A stretch of DNA of 64,000 nt from Spirometra erinaceieuropaei. Lineage: Eukaryota > Platyhelminthes > Cestoda > Diphyllobothriidea > Diphyllobothriidae. The stretch is from positions 843,119 through 907,118 of the forward strand of contig CACRXP010000144.1 in the NCBI GenBank assembly GCA_902702965.1, in the 5' to 3' direction. Under the pieces are notes generated by a model. It was given only the letters and a program-made list of their open reading frames with translations, made no database searches and was not told where the DNA came from. This document shows positions 45,671-55,300 of the stretch, in pieces (position 1 is the stretch's first letter; each line of letters opens with the position of its first letter). Position numbers and translations under genes: made by a program.

Positions 45671-46421
45671 CACAGCTACGCCCAACAAGCAACGCCGAGG
45701 CACAAACGCTTCCAACGTGTCCTCAGTGTCAACGGAAATTCCAGGCACGAATCGGATTTATTGGACACCTTTGGATCAACTGCATCTCTCGGACCGCACC
45801 CACTGTCATCCCTCCGCCCGCCTCCTCCCCGTCAACTCCGCCGCCAACTAACTCTGACTCTTCGTTTGAACCATCACTCCCACTGCCTCCGACTCCAGGG
45901 GTGAGGGCCAGGACTACACCTGCTCTCACTGCGACCGCACCTTCACCTCACACATCGGCCTGGTCGGTCACTTGCGAATCCATCGCACAGGCACTGGCGA
46001 ACCAGCGCCTGGAGCACCAACCTACACCCACCGCACTCGCCTCCACTGCCCTCGCACCTTCACGCATCGCATGGGTATATTCGACCGCATGCGCATCCAC
46101 GAGAGCGGAATTGACCGCAGCCCCGACTCATCCATCATGCCAAACCCCACTCTCACTTCATCACTCTGCGCGCCCACCGCCCTTCCCGAAACGGACACCG
46201 ACACCACCGACTTCACCTGTCCACACTGTCCACGCACATTCACCTGCTGCATCGGCCTGGTCGGTCACTTGCAAATCTATCGCACAGTGGCTGGCGAACC
46301 ATTGCCTGGAGCACCAACCTATACCCACCAAGCTCGCCTCCACTGCCCACACTGCCCTCGCACTTTCACGCATCGCATAGGCCTGCTCGGCCACATGCGC
46401 ATCTACGACGAATTGCGGTAG
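45598..46421 (+). pseudogene. LINE copy 2: C-terminal zinc-finger array
   Basis: The conserved end of the RT protein ([17 protein letters not shown]) runs without a stop into finger 1, TCPQCQRKFQARIGFIGHLW then INC (45718-45783; CX2C-X12-H-X4-C). After a proline-rich spacer the reading frame changes. The next fingers are YTCSHCDRTFTSHIGLVGHL (from 45921), a damaged LHCPRTFTHRMGIFDRMRIH lacking the second cysteine pair, FTCPHCPRTFTCCIGLVGHL (from 46218, final histidine changed to tyrosine) and HCPHCPRTFTHRIGLLGHMR (from 46344). Fingers are about 20-24 residues long and separated by GTGEPAPGAPTYTH-type linkers. They are similar enough to each other to have arisen by internal duplication. They most likely bind nucleic acid during retrotransposition. 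Confidence 0.82.
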
Positions 46422-46690
46422 AAAACTGTCGGCTACACCACACCATAACACCATCCCTCCCTGCCTCCACCGCCACCACCACCAACACCCCACCACACAT
46501 CAACACTCACCCACCGCAAGCACCCAGCTGCCACCTCCCACGCAAGTGGGAAGTGTGCATCTCGACTCGTTCCCCATGCGGCTTTGGCTGCACGGGTGAC
46601 TTGAGTCTGGGACTATCCCGACACGTCAAGCGTCGTGGATAGGAAGGCTGCTGATTGAGGCCCCCACTCGGTCCACGCAGTTCGTCGCGT

Positions 46691-46706
46691 TGTGTGTGTG
46701 TGTGTG
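46691..46706. repeat. (TG)n microsatellite
   Basis: TG run that opens tandem unit A. Confidence 0.9.
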
Positions 46707-47442
46707 TTGTGTAGAGTGGCGAACTGGTGGACTGGGAGACGGACTGAAACTGCCCCTTTCACGCAAGTGAGAGAGACACCGTTTAAACCCCGTTGTGTGA
46801 AATCCTGGTGTATGTGTTTTAGGGGCCAGGTCGTGCAAGTGGCGCACGCAGACATGGTCAGTCGACCATGCCAGCCACCGCGCCCACTCCCCACTCCAGT
46901 CTGCTGACCGGCTCGGGCAGTGGCTCGGGTGTGGGAATGGGAAGGGAGAGTGAGTTCGCCGTCTCAGCGCACTTCCTCCTCATTATAAACAATCTGACGC
47001 GCTTGAAGCTATCACGGTGCGCTAAAAGCCGTGGCTTGGAAGGTTGCCAACTGACAGGATAAATTGGACATCCCCCTGGATTGGAGGTCTGGGAGTCAGG
47101 CTGCAGTGGCTCTTTCTTAATGTGGCTTTTATGGCACTCCCACTGCCTGGGATCCGAGCCAGATGTTGACGGCCTAGGTGCGGCTTCGGCCGTGCCAGCC
47201 TCCAAATCTCTGTTGTGTTGGTTCATATCCTGGTCATTTGTGTGTGGACCAGGGGGTGTTGTGGAACGCCGAGGTGAGGATCGGTCCGAGCCATCCACCT
47301 GCGGCCTCCCTCGTCTCCGGTCTTCTTGACTCTGTTTGGACACCGGACTCAGGTGGGGGAGGAGGAGAGAGTGTAGGTAGATGCAGCGCAAGTCTACTGG
47401 CACTAGAAACCCCTGCGCAACTCACCGTCCCTGCTCCCACCG

Positions 47443-47463
47443 CTGCTGCTGCTGCTGCTGTTG
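47443..47463. repeat. (CTG)n microsatellite
   Basis: Six to seven CTG repeats inside unit A; absent at the matching place in unit B. Confidence 0.85.
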
Positions 47464-47502
47464 GGCACACGGTGGACATCGTTGAAATCGACGGTCGAAC
47501 TG

Positions 47503-47504
<2 letters not shown>

Positions 47505-47536
<32 letters not shown>
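47505..47536. repeat. (GT)n microsatellite
   Basis: 32-bp GT run that opens tandem unit B. Confidence 0.92.
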
Positions 47537-47539
<3 letters not shown>

Positions 47540-48235
47540 GATTGGCAGATTGGTGGGCTGAAAGCCAGGCTGAAGCAGCTGCCCTCAACGTGACCTACGG
47601 TACTCTCACGCATGTGGGATGTACGTCGTTCAACCCCGGTTTTGTGAAATCCTGGTGCTTGTGTTAGGGGGATCGAGTCGTGTATGTGGCGTGCGCAGAC
47701 AAGATCACTACATTATATCAGCCATCGCACCCATTCCCCGCTCCAGTCAACTGACCGGTTCGGACAGTGGTTGGAGTGTGGGAATGGGAAGGGCCAGTGA
47801 GGTCCACAACTCAGCGCATCTGCCTTTATATAAACAACCTGATGAGCTTGGAGGTATCGTAATGCGCTAAAAGATGTAGCTTGGAATGTTGCCAACTGGC
47901 ATGATAACTTGAACCTCGCAGTCGGTCCAGTGTGTGTGCTGGTATGGAGTGGCCGGCCGGTGGTCCGAGAGTCAGGCTGCAATGGCTCCTTCTTAATGTG
48001 GCCATTATGGCACTCCCACTGTGCGCATGCGAGACGGGTATGACGGCACGCCTCAGTACGGCTTCCGTCGTGCCAGCTCCCGTTCTCGTTGTTGTTGTTC
48101 AAAAACCTGGTTATTTTTTGTGTGGACTAGGGCGTGTGGAGAGGAGTGCCAAGATGCGGGCTCCACCGTGCAAATCACCAGCGTCCTCCCCTATCTCTGG
48201 TCTTCTTGACTCTGTTTTAACATCGGGTCCAGGTG

Positions 48236-48292
48236 GGAGGAGGAGGAGGAGGAGGAGGAGGAGGAGGAGAAGGAGGAGGAGGGAGTGCACTG
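48236..48292. repeat. (GGA)n microsatellite
   Basis: GGA repeat of about 57 bp with one GAA interruption. It sits where other units read GGTGGGGGAGGAGGAGAG. Confidence 0.92.
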
Positions 48293-48790
48293 GATGCTGC
48301 GTAAGTCCACATTCACTTTAAACTAAATCGCGCGCAAGTCACCGTCTCTGCTCTCACCCTGCTGTAGAGCATACGGTGGACATCGTCGGATGCGACGGTC
48401 GAACTATTCTACCTGATGGGTAGTGCCTCTCAGTCGATACCAGGCTGACTACCTAGCCTTTGAAGAGTGATGATCATGGTTACGATTCGCCTTTCTGAGA
48501 CTTAAGGATTGTGTGCGCGGCTCTCGCAACCTGGTGCGCACTGGCTGTACTCTGACACCTGATTCCCTGCCTGCAGATGCGGTTGCGTTCCCTCTTGGTA
48601 TACAGGTCGTGTGAATGGCTGCCCAGTAATCCTCCGACGCATTGTTTTTGGTTAAAATCCTGTTTAAGTGTTTGTTGTGGACCAGGGGGTATGATGGCAC
48701 GCCTAGGTGTGGGTTCGGCCGTGCCAGTCACCTACGCCCTCTCCCACCTCCGGTCTTTTTGAGTCTGTCTTGCCATCGAGCTCAGATAGA

Positions 48791-48820
48791 GGAGAAGAAG
48801 AAGAAGAAGAAGAAGAAGAA
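48791..48820. repeat. (GAA)n microsatellite
   Basis: GAA repeat at the equivalent position in unit C. Confidence 0.9.
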
Positions 48821-48965
48821 TGTGCGATAGATGCTGCGCAAGTCTGCATTCGCTAAAAATTAATTCACGTTCAAGTCACCCTCCCTACTTCAGCCTGCTA
48901 TGGGACACACTGTGCACATCGTTGGACACGACGGTCGGACTGTCCGGTCCTGTGTGGATATATAC

Positions 48966-50599
48966 ACCTATCTGTTGGTGTGTTCGCACACGCCCTTGAG
49001 ACCTAACATGATGGCCTTCATGTTTCCTGGAAATGGATGAGAGTATCCCCTTCTGTCCCAGTGATGATCATCGTTGCAATGAAAATGTGAAGGTGAAATA
49101 AGATTTTTGTCGCACACATTTTCCTTATTTTAATTTAACCCGCATATAAACCGTTTTCAACGAAATCACAAGCCGAAGTCCTCGAAAATCGCACCATCTG
49201 CGTAGTCGATGGAAGCAAGAACATACAAATTTCACATTATTACCAGCTGGTGAGTAACGGGAGTGACTTGCCTTCCAGACATAAGCCCTGTCGCAATTAG
49301 AGCAGACATGTTTGTAGATTTGGGAGGCTCACGCGGCGCAATGAATAAGGGACTGCAAGGTAAAAATTAGCGTATCCTAACGTCACAGCTGCAGTCATGT
49401 AATGAAAAGGCCACCAAGTTCGTGACGAGCTATAATTATCCAATAGTTCAAACACGATGCTGCGGCACACAGCACACACACATACCTCTGATATTGTGCA
49501 TTCTGTTATCTCCGACATGATGGATCTTCAGTTATTGCAGAGTGCCGGCGAACGCGCAACCAGACTATTATCAGGACGGCTGGCAACGTCTTATTTTCTC
49601 ATATGAGACAAAGAGCTCTGAGTTGGCAATACTGACTCAGGTTTCGAACGACGACCGCGGGAAATAAAGAAGAATTGATGACCGGTAGGGTTTTTGTCGA
49701 GGCATTCATCTGTTCTCCGTTCTTATTGATGGCTCGCAAATATGTGATCATTTTATGTAACGGTCTGCGGACACTTAATTTAATGTTATTCAGTATCCTG
49801 GGTAAAGGAGACTGAAGATGCATCTGTTTTCTTTACAGATTGTAAATAATTGTATATATTCGGTCATAGGCCATATGAGTTTGCTTTCGTTTTAACCATG
49901 AAGTACCATACGAGTGTGATTAACTGTGAGAATATGTGAAGCTTTATCATACGACTACTTTTAGTCTAAAACTGACCGTTTGTAAATACTATCTCCAGAG
50001 TGTACTTGATTCTTTCTGTATGGCGGAGCCGTTTATTGACGCAAAGAGGCTTCAAAAATGGATCACAAAAGGGCAAGAGACTTTGTTAATGAGAGTTTTT
50101 TCAGTGTCCGGTTTACAAACTCTGAGGTGGACGAATTCGTTGTTTTGAAATGTAGAGCACTTGGCAAGCGCTTTTTTCACTCACCCAGACATGCCATATA
50201 ACGACGACGTAAACCCTCTACGAAAATCAGCAGAATTTATAAAATTCGATCGAAATTATAGCAGCTTTTAAAGTGGATTGCACATCTTTGCGTGCCGGAA
50301 TTACTTTGAGGAGGGTAGAGAACGAAGCGGCTTGCTTTCTGGGTGTTCTAGTTCATTTAGAGGCACCCAAATAGCATAAACTTTGAACTGTATACTTTAT
50401 TGGGGTGCGATGAGTCCACAGTGTAATCTGAAAGAGAGGACGAAAACACACAATTAAATTTAGCATTTGTGTTGTAGTAGGCATATATGTATGTTATCCA
50501 GAGGCTGCGGAAAACACCATTAGTTTATTTAAGTTGGAATGAAGTCTCCTACTGTGCTTTTAAAAAATTCGTTTAAATGCATAAGAGCACCGTAAATAG
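48966..50599. other. Spacer, nothing recognised
   Basis: No domain or repeat family recognised. A 47-codon frame starting at about 50058 (MDHKRARDFVNESFFSVRFT...) is too short to support. Confidence 0.4.
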
Positions 50600-50800
50600 A
50601 CTTCACACGCTACTTAAGTAGTGACAAGTCCTCTGCGTAATAATGAAAAGAGATACTGAGGTCATTATGCCTCATGCCAGTCGGTAATGCCACCGGTGGA
50701 TCCTCGGTCAACGGGATCCATCTTCTGAGACACGACGGGGATCACAGATAATAACTGAAGACCCCCAATCCCACGTTATAGCGTTTTGCTATAAATACAG
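50600..50800 (+). repeat. Diverged dispersed repeat R2, copy 1
   Basis: Resembles 55120-55300 in order: GCTA(C/T)TTAA, AGTCCTC, TACTG.GG, CC.GTCG, GATCAC.GAT.A.AACTG. Class unknown. Confidence 0.4.
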
Positions 50801-51853
50801 GCGGGTAATAGACAACATAACGAGGCGCTGTCGCATACTATTGATAGGTAAAAAACGGCAAGCGGAATTCATCTGCCTCCGGCAGTATCTGTCAAACCCA
50901 GGATATCGTCGATCGGGTTTTTTAAACCCAAACTTAGACAAAAGATACTGCGCAATTTTGGCTAAGATACAGGTTGTCGCGACGCAAATACATGAAATAA
51001 CTCCTATACAGAGGCCTGGCGATAACTCATGAAATGTCAGCCGATATTTCGAAATCAGTTCCCGTTTTGGAAAGATTAATTAGGTAGAGTTGTAAAACTA
51101 ATCATCCAGCAGCATAATCCTATAATAATCCAGTTACCGCAGGCGACAGGCCTTGAAATTAACTTCATTTCGACTTCATGCAAGAACTATACCCTTTGAA
51201 AAAGTGACCATATAAGTAGCATGCAATTTTCTCATTGATTTTGGACGCTCTTAAAAATTCAGTTATATTTCTTAGAAGAGAAGCATTCATTTTTTGCTCA
51301 TATGATGGAAACTGGTGTCTTTTTCCGATTTTATACTCAAAGAAAGGGTATAATTCGGTTGCAAAAAAGTTTCGAATTGTGAGATTTTTTAATACTGTGA
51401 AATGGCCCTTCATAAAACGTCATGTCTCTGCAATGTGGCTCAAATACACTGCCTAATTTTATGAACCCTATATGGTCCCCCTTTTGTCCGTAGAGAAATG
51501 TGTAATTTTTCGTACGCGGAAATTATACGGTTTTTAGTTTGGGTACCCTAAATACAAGTGTAACGGCAGGTCGGGTTCAAAATTATTCGGGAATCGGAAA
51601 AGTTTCTGAAAAGCGAATTATACATTTCCGTAGAGTATAAAATTGGAAGAAGACGTGAGTAGCCCTCGAATGAGCAAACGAATGAATATTCTTATTCATA
51701 TTTTGCATGAGATATAATTGAATTTTTAAGGGCATCGAAAATCAAATCAACAATTACATGCTAATAGAAGCGAAGAGACGAGTCCCAGGAAGCAGTCTTG
51801 AAGAAGAAGAAGAAGATGAAGAAGACACGATCGCCAGGGCAAGAGCTTTATTA

Positions 51854-51895
51854 GCCTGACGTTTCGGATTCTCGCTCGAATCCATCATCAGAGAC
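51854..51895 (-). ncRNA. Hammerhead ribozyme-like motif (left PLE terminus)
   Basis: Minus strand: GTCT, CTGATGA, extra T, stem II GGATTC with loop GAGCGA and GAATCC, GAAA, C-G, TC, AGGC. Stem I pairs with one G-T wobble. The orientation is opposite to that of the PLE coding strand. Confidence 0.68.
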
Positions 51896-51916
51896 AAAAG
51901 TAGATAAGGGTGGTTC

Positions 51917-53879
51917 ATGCCTGTTAACATGATTGCAGCAGTGGAATCAATCCTTAGTCAAACGGAGTCAACGGAGGAGACGATGACCCTCATCCGACAC
52001 CAAATGTCGTCTCTCCTAATGGCCCACAGGCCGCGGGAAGTGCTTTCCAAGGTCGAACGTGATGCGCTTAGAGAACTCAAGGCCGACAAAGACTTGGTCA
52101 TCATGCCAGCGGACAAGGGACGCTCCACAATTGTGCTGGACAGGACAGACAACCTTCAAAAATCCAAGGGTTTACTGGAGGACCGACTGTTCTATGTCCC
52201 ATGTACAACGAACCCTTTAAAGGCGCTGACACGCGAAATTAATGCTACGTTGTTGGCCTTGGAGAATTCAAGTGCAATAACACCGACCGACAGACGCATG
52301 GCGAGACCCCAAGATACGGCTTTGGCCCGATTCTATGGCCTCCCTAAGGTGCACAAAGACGTCGCTCCTCTCCGGCCCATCGTGTTGCTCAAAGGTACTT
52401 CAACGTACGGACTGGTTAAGTGGCTGTTCAGGCGTCTCAAGTTCCTGACCGCTGAGTCAGACACCACGGTCTCTTCGTCAGCACAATTCCTGGAGAAACT
52501 CAAAGGGGTAACCGTCCATCCAAATGAGGTCGTGGTATCTTTTGATGTTACATCCGTTTTACTTCTATTCCCCAGGACCTGGCGATCGAGACAATCGAGC
52601 TGCTTCTACAAAGCAAATACGATGAAACGGAGAATCGTCTTGGACGCGCCAAGTACTTCAGTTCCCGAAGTTCTGTCTCAGGACGTACTTCACGTTCGAC
52701 GGGACAATCTACGCACGGTTGAAAGGCACACCAATGGGTTCGCCGATTTCGTGATTCATCGCCGAGGCGGTCCTGCAACTGTTAGAGTCGCTGGTCTTCC
52801 AACACCGCAAACCGAAGTTCTGGACCCGGTATGTGGATGATACCTCCGTCGTTATCGACCGCGACCAACTGCTGACATAAAAGGAACGTCTGAATGCGGT
52901 CTTCCCGGGCATACAATTTACGATGGAGGAGAAAGAGAACAACCAGCTGGCCTTCCTGGATGCCTTTGTATGCCGCAAAGATTGTGGTGAGCTAAAAACC
53001 AAAGTGTTCAAGAAAGCTACAAATACGATACAAGTACTGAACTTTAACAGTTACCACCCAATCAGCCACAAACGCAGTTGTGTTAGGACGCTCTATCGGC
53101 GTGTCGAAACGCCCTGCAGTGAGCCGGAAGACAAAATTGCTGAACTACAATACCTCCGACGGGTCTTCAAAGCCATTGGTTACCCGCGCAACTTTGTCAA
53201 CTGGTGCATACGCAAAAGGGACGAAAGGCCTAACCGCACAGACACCAAATTTTGGCGAGCGCTTCCATATATCAAGAACGTTTCGGAAGCTGTTGGCCGC
53301 CTTCTCGCACCACTTGGGGTTGGAGTTGCACACAGACCGGAGGCAACCATCAGGCGTCTGGTAATGAAACCGAAAGACCCACTGCCACGGCAAGAAAAGT
53401 CTGGAGTCGCTTACCAGATCTGGTGAAGTTGTGGACAAAGCAACTTCGTCGGAGAAACCGGAAGACAACTCCAAACGCGAAAGTTCGAACACGCTGCAGC
53501 GGTGCCAAGAAATGACGCTAGCTCTCAAGTTGCGGCCCATTCGACGGGTCCCGGTCACACATTCAAATTTGACGAGGCCGAAATTCTTGCGCGAGGTGAC
53601 AACGGCCTGAGCCGGGAGCTGCTTGAGTCATGGTTTACTGGCCCCCAGTCTATTAGCAAGTGCAATGATCTTCCCATTCAATACTCCGTGCTGAGACTTC
53701 GTCTAGGCGGAGTAATTGGCCGCGCGAGGAGCGCACAGATGAACACTTTTCTCAACACGAGGGTCGGTGCGTCAGATGGTCGAGCAATCATCACACTAAC
53801 ATCCAAGGCACATGATGAAATTGCAGCAATTAACGACGCGAATGTCGGCCATCACGCCAAGTGCAACGATCCCTGATGA
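51917..53879 (+). pseudogene. PLE pol: reverse transcriptase + GIY-YIG endonuclease, broken
   Basis: About 653 codons. The N-terminal part (51917-52570) reads ALRELKADKDLVIMPADKGR, FYGLPKVHKDVAPLRPIV and motif A EVVVSFDVTSVLLLFP. A frameshift near 52570 follows. In the third frame the protein continues YFTFDGTIYARLKGTPMGSP (motif B), a TGA, FIAEAVLQLLESLVFQ, then FWTRYVDDTSVVIDR (motif C intact) and a TAA at about 52879. 52923-53426 carries the post-palm region (EEKENNQLAFLDAFVCRKDC, HKRSCVRTLYRRV, YPRNFVNWCIRKRD). A TGA at 53424-53426 lies inside the nuclease core (VAYQIW, stop, SCGQSNFVGETGRQL). Then come HSTGPGHTFKFDEAEILARG and ESWFTGPQSISKC; the frame ends at 53874-53876. It is slightly shorter at the N-terminus than full-length PLEs. 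Confidence 0.92.
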
Positions 53880-53979
53880 AGGGAGGGAGCCGTGAATATT
53901 CGTAGGTATGCGGTAGCATGGTTAGTGCATCCTATAAATACTGCCGCCGCATATGCATGAACCACCCTTATCTGCTTTT

Positions 53980-54021
53980 GCCTCTGATGATGGATTCAAG
54001 CAGAGATCCGAAACGTCAGGC
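53980..54021 (+). ncRNA. Hammerhead ribozyme-like motif (right PLE terminus)
   Basis: Plus strand: stem I GCCT (53980-53983), CTGATGA (53984-53990), extra T, a weakened stem II GGAT...ATCC, GAAA (54010-54013), C-G, TC with predicted cleavage after 54017, stem I partner AGGC (54018-54021, fully complementary to GCCT). Stem II has mismatches compared with the other two copies, so activity may be reduced. Confidence 0.65.
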
Positions 54022-54294
54022 TAATAAAGCTCTTGTCCCGGCAATCGTGCCTTTTTCTTCAATTACAGGCTACACGTGTAGTCGTGTTTTATAGAGTAAA
54101 GTACTTGCATGAAGTCGGAAAGATGTTCATTCGATAGCCGGCACTCTGAGGTAACTGGATTATTATAGAATTATGCTGCTGGATGATGAATCTTAAAACC
54201 GTACTTAATTAATCTTTTGGAAGCAGAAACCAATTTTGAAATTTCGGCCGGCTTTTCATAAGTTAGCCTACCTACTGTAACCTCTAAATTCCAC

Positions 54295-54500
54295 TTGAAA
54301 TTAAAGATAATGGAATACCAACAAAGACAAAGAAGACCGAAATTGCGATTTCTGGCTTATTAGCCGTCATAAACCATTTACATTTAATCCCGGGTGTAAA
54401 CCATACTGGGATTCGAATTTCGGATCATTGGTCATTGAATCGAACGTTCTACTAATGAGCCACGGGATCGTTTTTCTGTCGACTGCGATTGGGAAATGGT
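54295..54500 (-). repeat. SINE copy, minus strand
   Basis: On the minus strand: CCCGTGGCTCATTAGTAGAA (box A-like), TTCGAATCCCAG (box B-like), GACGGCTAATAAGCCAGAAA and CTTTGTCTTTGTTGG. These match the promoter and tail of the 22511-22813 SINE. The hairpin head is not recognised. Confidence 0.75.
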
Positions 54501-54540
54501 CATTCCGGTCTCTCTCGTCTTTGTCCGCATTTCATTATCG
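54490..54540 (+). repeat. SINE tail fragment, plus strand
   Basis: AATGGTCATTCCGGTCTCTC then TCGTCTTTGTCCGCAT matches the SINE 3' tail. It lies tail-outward against the minus-strand copy, making a small inverted pair. Confidence 0.6.
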
Positions 54541-54890
54541 CATATGTTGCTAGCACCTTCGGAAATGAATTCCGTGTCTTCATGTAACACCGTTGTTTTC
54601 TGGAGTGCATAATCGGAAATGAGCTTCTTTGTGGTGGTCCTAGGAAATTTGGTTGCATTTAAGCTATATAGTAAACAATTTTCATAGCTGTTTGTGTTGT
54701 AAGGGTGGCGGATAGGATGTTAAAAAGCCCGGTTAAAAGTAAACACCTGTGCTTTACATAGCATCTAGGGATTTTGGCCAGAAACCTAAGAAATATTACT
54801 GTTGGCTTAGGACTGGAACGATCTATAGTGCAGTACTTTTCGAAAACGAGAGCAAATATGTACGAAAAACAAAAGAAGATTTCGTACGCA
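54541..54890. other. Spacer, nothing recognised
   Basis: No feature supported. Confidence 0.4.
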
Positions 54891-54894
54891 ATTT

Positions 54895-55115
54895 GACAGT
54901 TCGACCGTCGATGTCGACGATGTCCACTGTGTACGCAATAACAGGGTGAGAGCAGTGATGGTAAATTGCGCGTGAATTAGTTTATAGTGATGGCGAGCTT
55001 GTGCAGCACATATCGCACTCCCCCTTTTACCATCTGAGTCCGGCGTCAAAACATAGTCAAGAAGACAGGAGGCGGAAGAGGATGCAGATGGTTGTCGCGA
55101 CCGGGTCGTCCCCAG
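54895..55115 (-). repeat. LINE 3' UTR fragment, minus strand
   Basis: On the minus strand: GGCACGCCTGGG, TGTCTTCTTGACTATGTTTT, GGACTCAGATGG, AATTCACGCGCAA, GTGGACATCGTCGACATCGA then CGGTCGAACTGTC. This is the order at the end of the LINE 3' units at 47.3-48.4 kb. Confidence 0.75.
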
Positions 55116-55119
55116 GCGT

Positions 55120-55300
55120 GCCGTAGCACGCTATTTAATTAGTGATTAGTCCTCAACGTGATGCAAGAAATGGGTACTGGGGACACTGTGCTGCTTCCTG
55201 TCGATCGGTTACTCGGTCAGGTGATTCAACAGCACCCAAGTGAAAATGTAGGTTTGCGGACATGGCGAAGATCACGGATGAGAACTGGAGATGCCGTTCT
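55120..55300 (+). repeat. Diverged dispersed repeat R2, copy 2
   Basis: Partner of 50600-50800; see the landmarks there. Diverged and of unknown class. Confidence 0.4.

Larger units (their letters stand above)
42483..48965 (+). mobile_element. LINE copy 2 (APE endonuclease + RT + zinc-finger array + tandem 3' units), inactive
   Basis: Collinear with copy 1 from the conserved start (CAGACTGGTAGGGTGAGTCC, 42548) through the endonuclease, RT, zinc fingers and 3' UTR. It is longer than copy 1 because the 3' part contains extra repeat units (46690-48430). Stops and frameshifts occur in every domain. The closing 3' block matches 18600-19145 of copy 1. Target duplications were not found. Confidence 0.88.
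46640..48965 (+). repeat. Tandem 3' units of LINE copy 2 (about 0.8-0.9 kb each)
   Basis: Unit A (about 46690-47504) and unit B (about 47505-48420) are collinear: GT run, GTGAAATCCTGGTG, CCACTCCAGTC / CGCTCCAGTC, GGGAATGGGAAGG, GCGCTAAAAG, GTTGCCAACTG, GAGTCAGGCTGCA, GCACTCCCACTG, GCTTCGGCCGTGCCAGC-like, CTCTGGTCTTCTTGACTCTG, and a GACGGTCGAACT closing block. Unit C (48420-48965) has only the later part and matches the single terminal unit of copy 1. Confidence 0.8.
51764..54059 (+). mobile_element. Near-complete Penelope-like element with inverted termini and 13-bp target duplication
   Basis: The 2296-bp insert is bracketed by CAATTACATGCTA (51751-51763) and CAATTACAGGCTA (54060-54072), 12 of 13 identical. 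The left terminus (about 51815-51920) is an inverted copy of the right terminus (about 53955-54059): both contain the hammerhead-like motif, AGCTTTATTAGCCTGACGTT or its complement, and AAGGGTGGTTCATGC or its complement. A GAA-rich run lies at the left tip. The coding region occupies almost everything between. Confidence 0.9.
51006..54282. mobile_element. Foldback element copy 8, interrupted by a PLE
   Basis: The left end is GATAACTCATGAAATGTCAG (51020). The left arm and middle run to 51763 and include AAAATTATTCGGGAATCGGA and AATTTTTAAGGGCATCGAAA. After the PLE the right arm resumes at 54060 (GAAGTCGGAAAGATGTTCAT, ACTGGATTATTATAGAATTA) and ends CATAAGTTAGCCTACCTACT followed by GTAAC. Removing the PLE and one duplication restores a normal element of about 1 kb. 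Confidence 0.82.

Noticed and set aside
45598..46380. 260-codon proline/threonine/serine-rich frame as a host mucin-like gene
   Set aside because: Its first third is the LINE thumb and finger 1. After that the zinc fingers read in a different frame, so the proline-rich tail is a frameshift product.
45718..46421. Zinc fingers as a host C2H2 transcription factor
   Set aside because: They are contiguous with the LINE RT protein, and decayed equivalents follow LINE copy 1 at the same place.
46640..48965. CRISPR-like or satellite array
   Set aside because: Units are about 0.8-0.9 kb, few in number and collinear with a LINE 3' UTR; there are no short regular repeats with unique spacers.
50058..50201. 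47-codon frame MDHKRARDFVNESFFSVRFT... as a possible exon
   Set aside because: No recognised family, no paired splice sites that extend it, and length within chance expectation.
53870..53885. CCCTGATGAAGGG as another hammerhead core
   Set aside because: CTGATGA is present, but no GAAA or stem I partner follows at a suitable distance.
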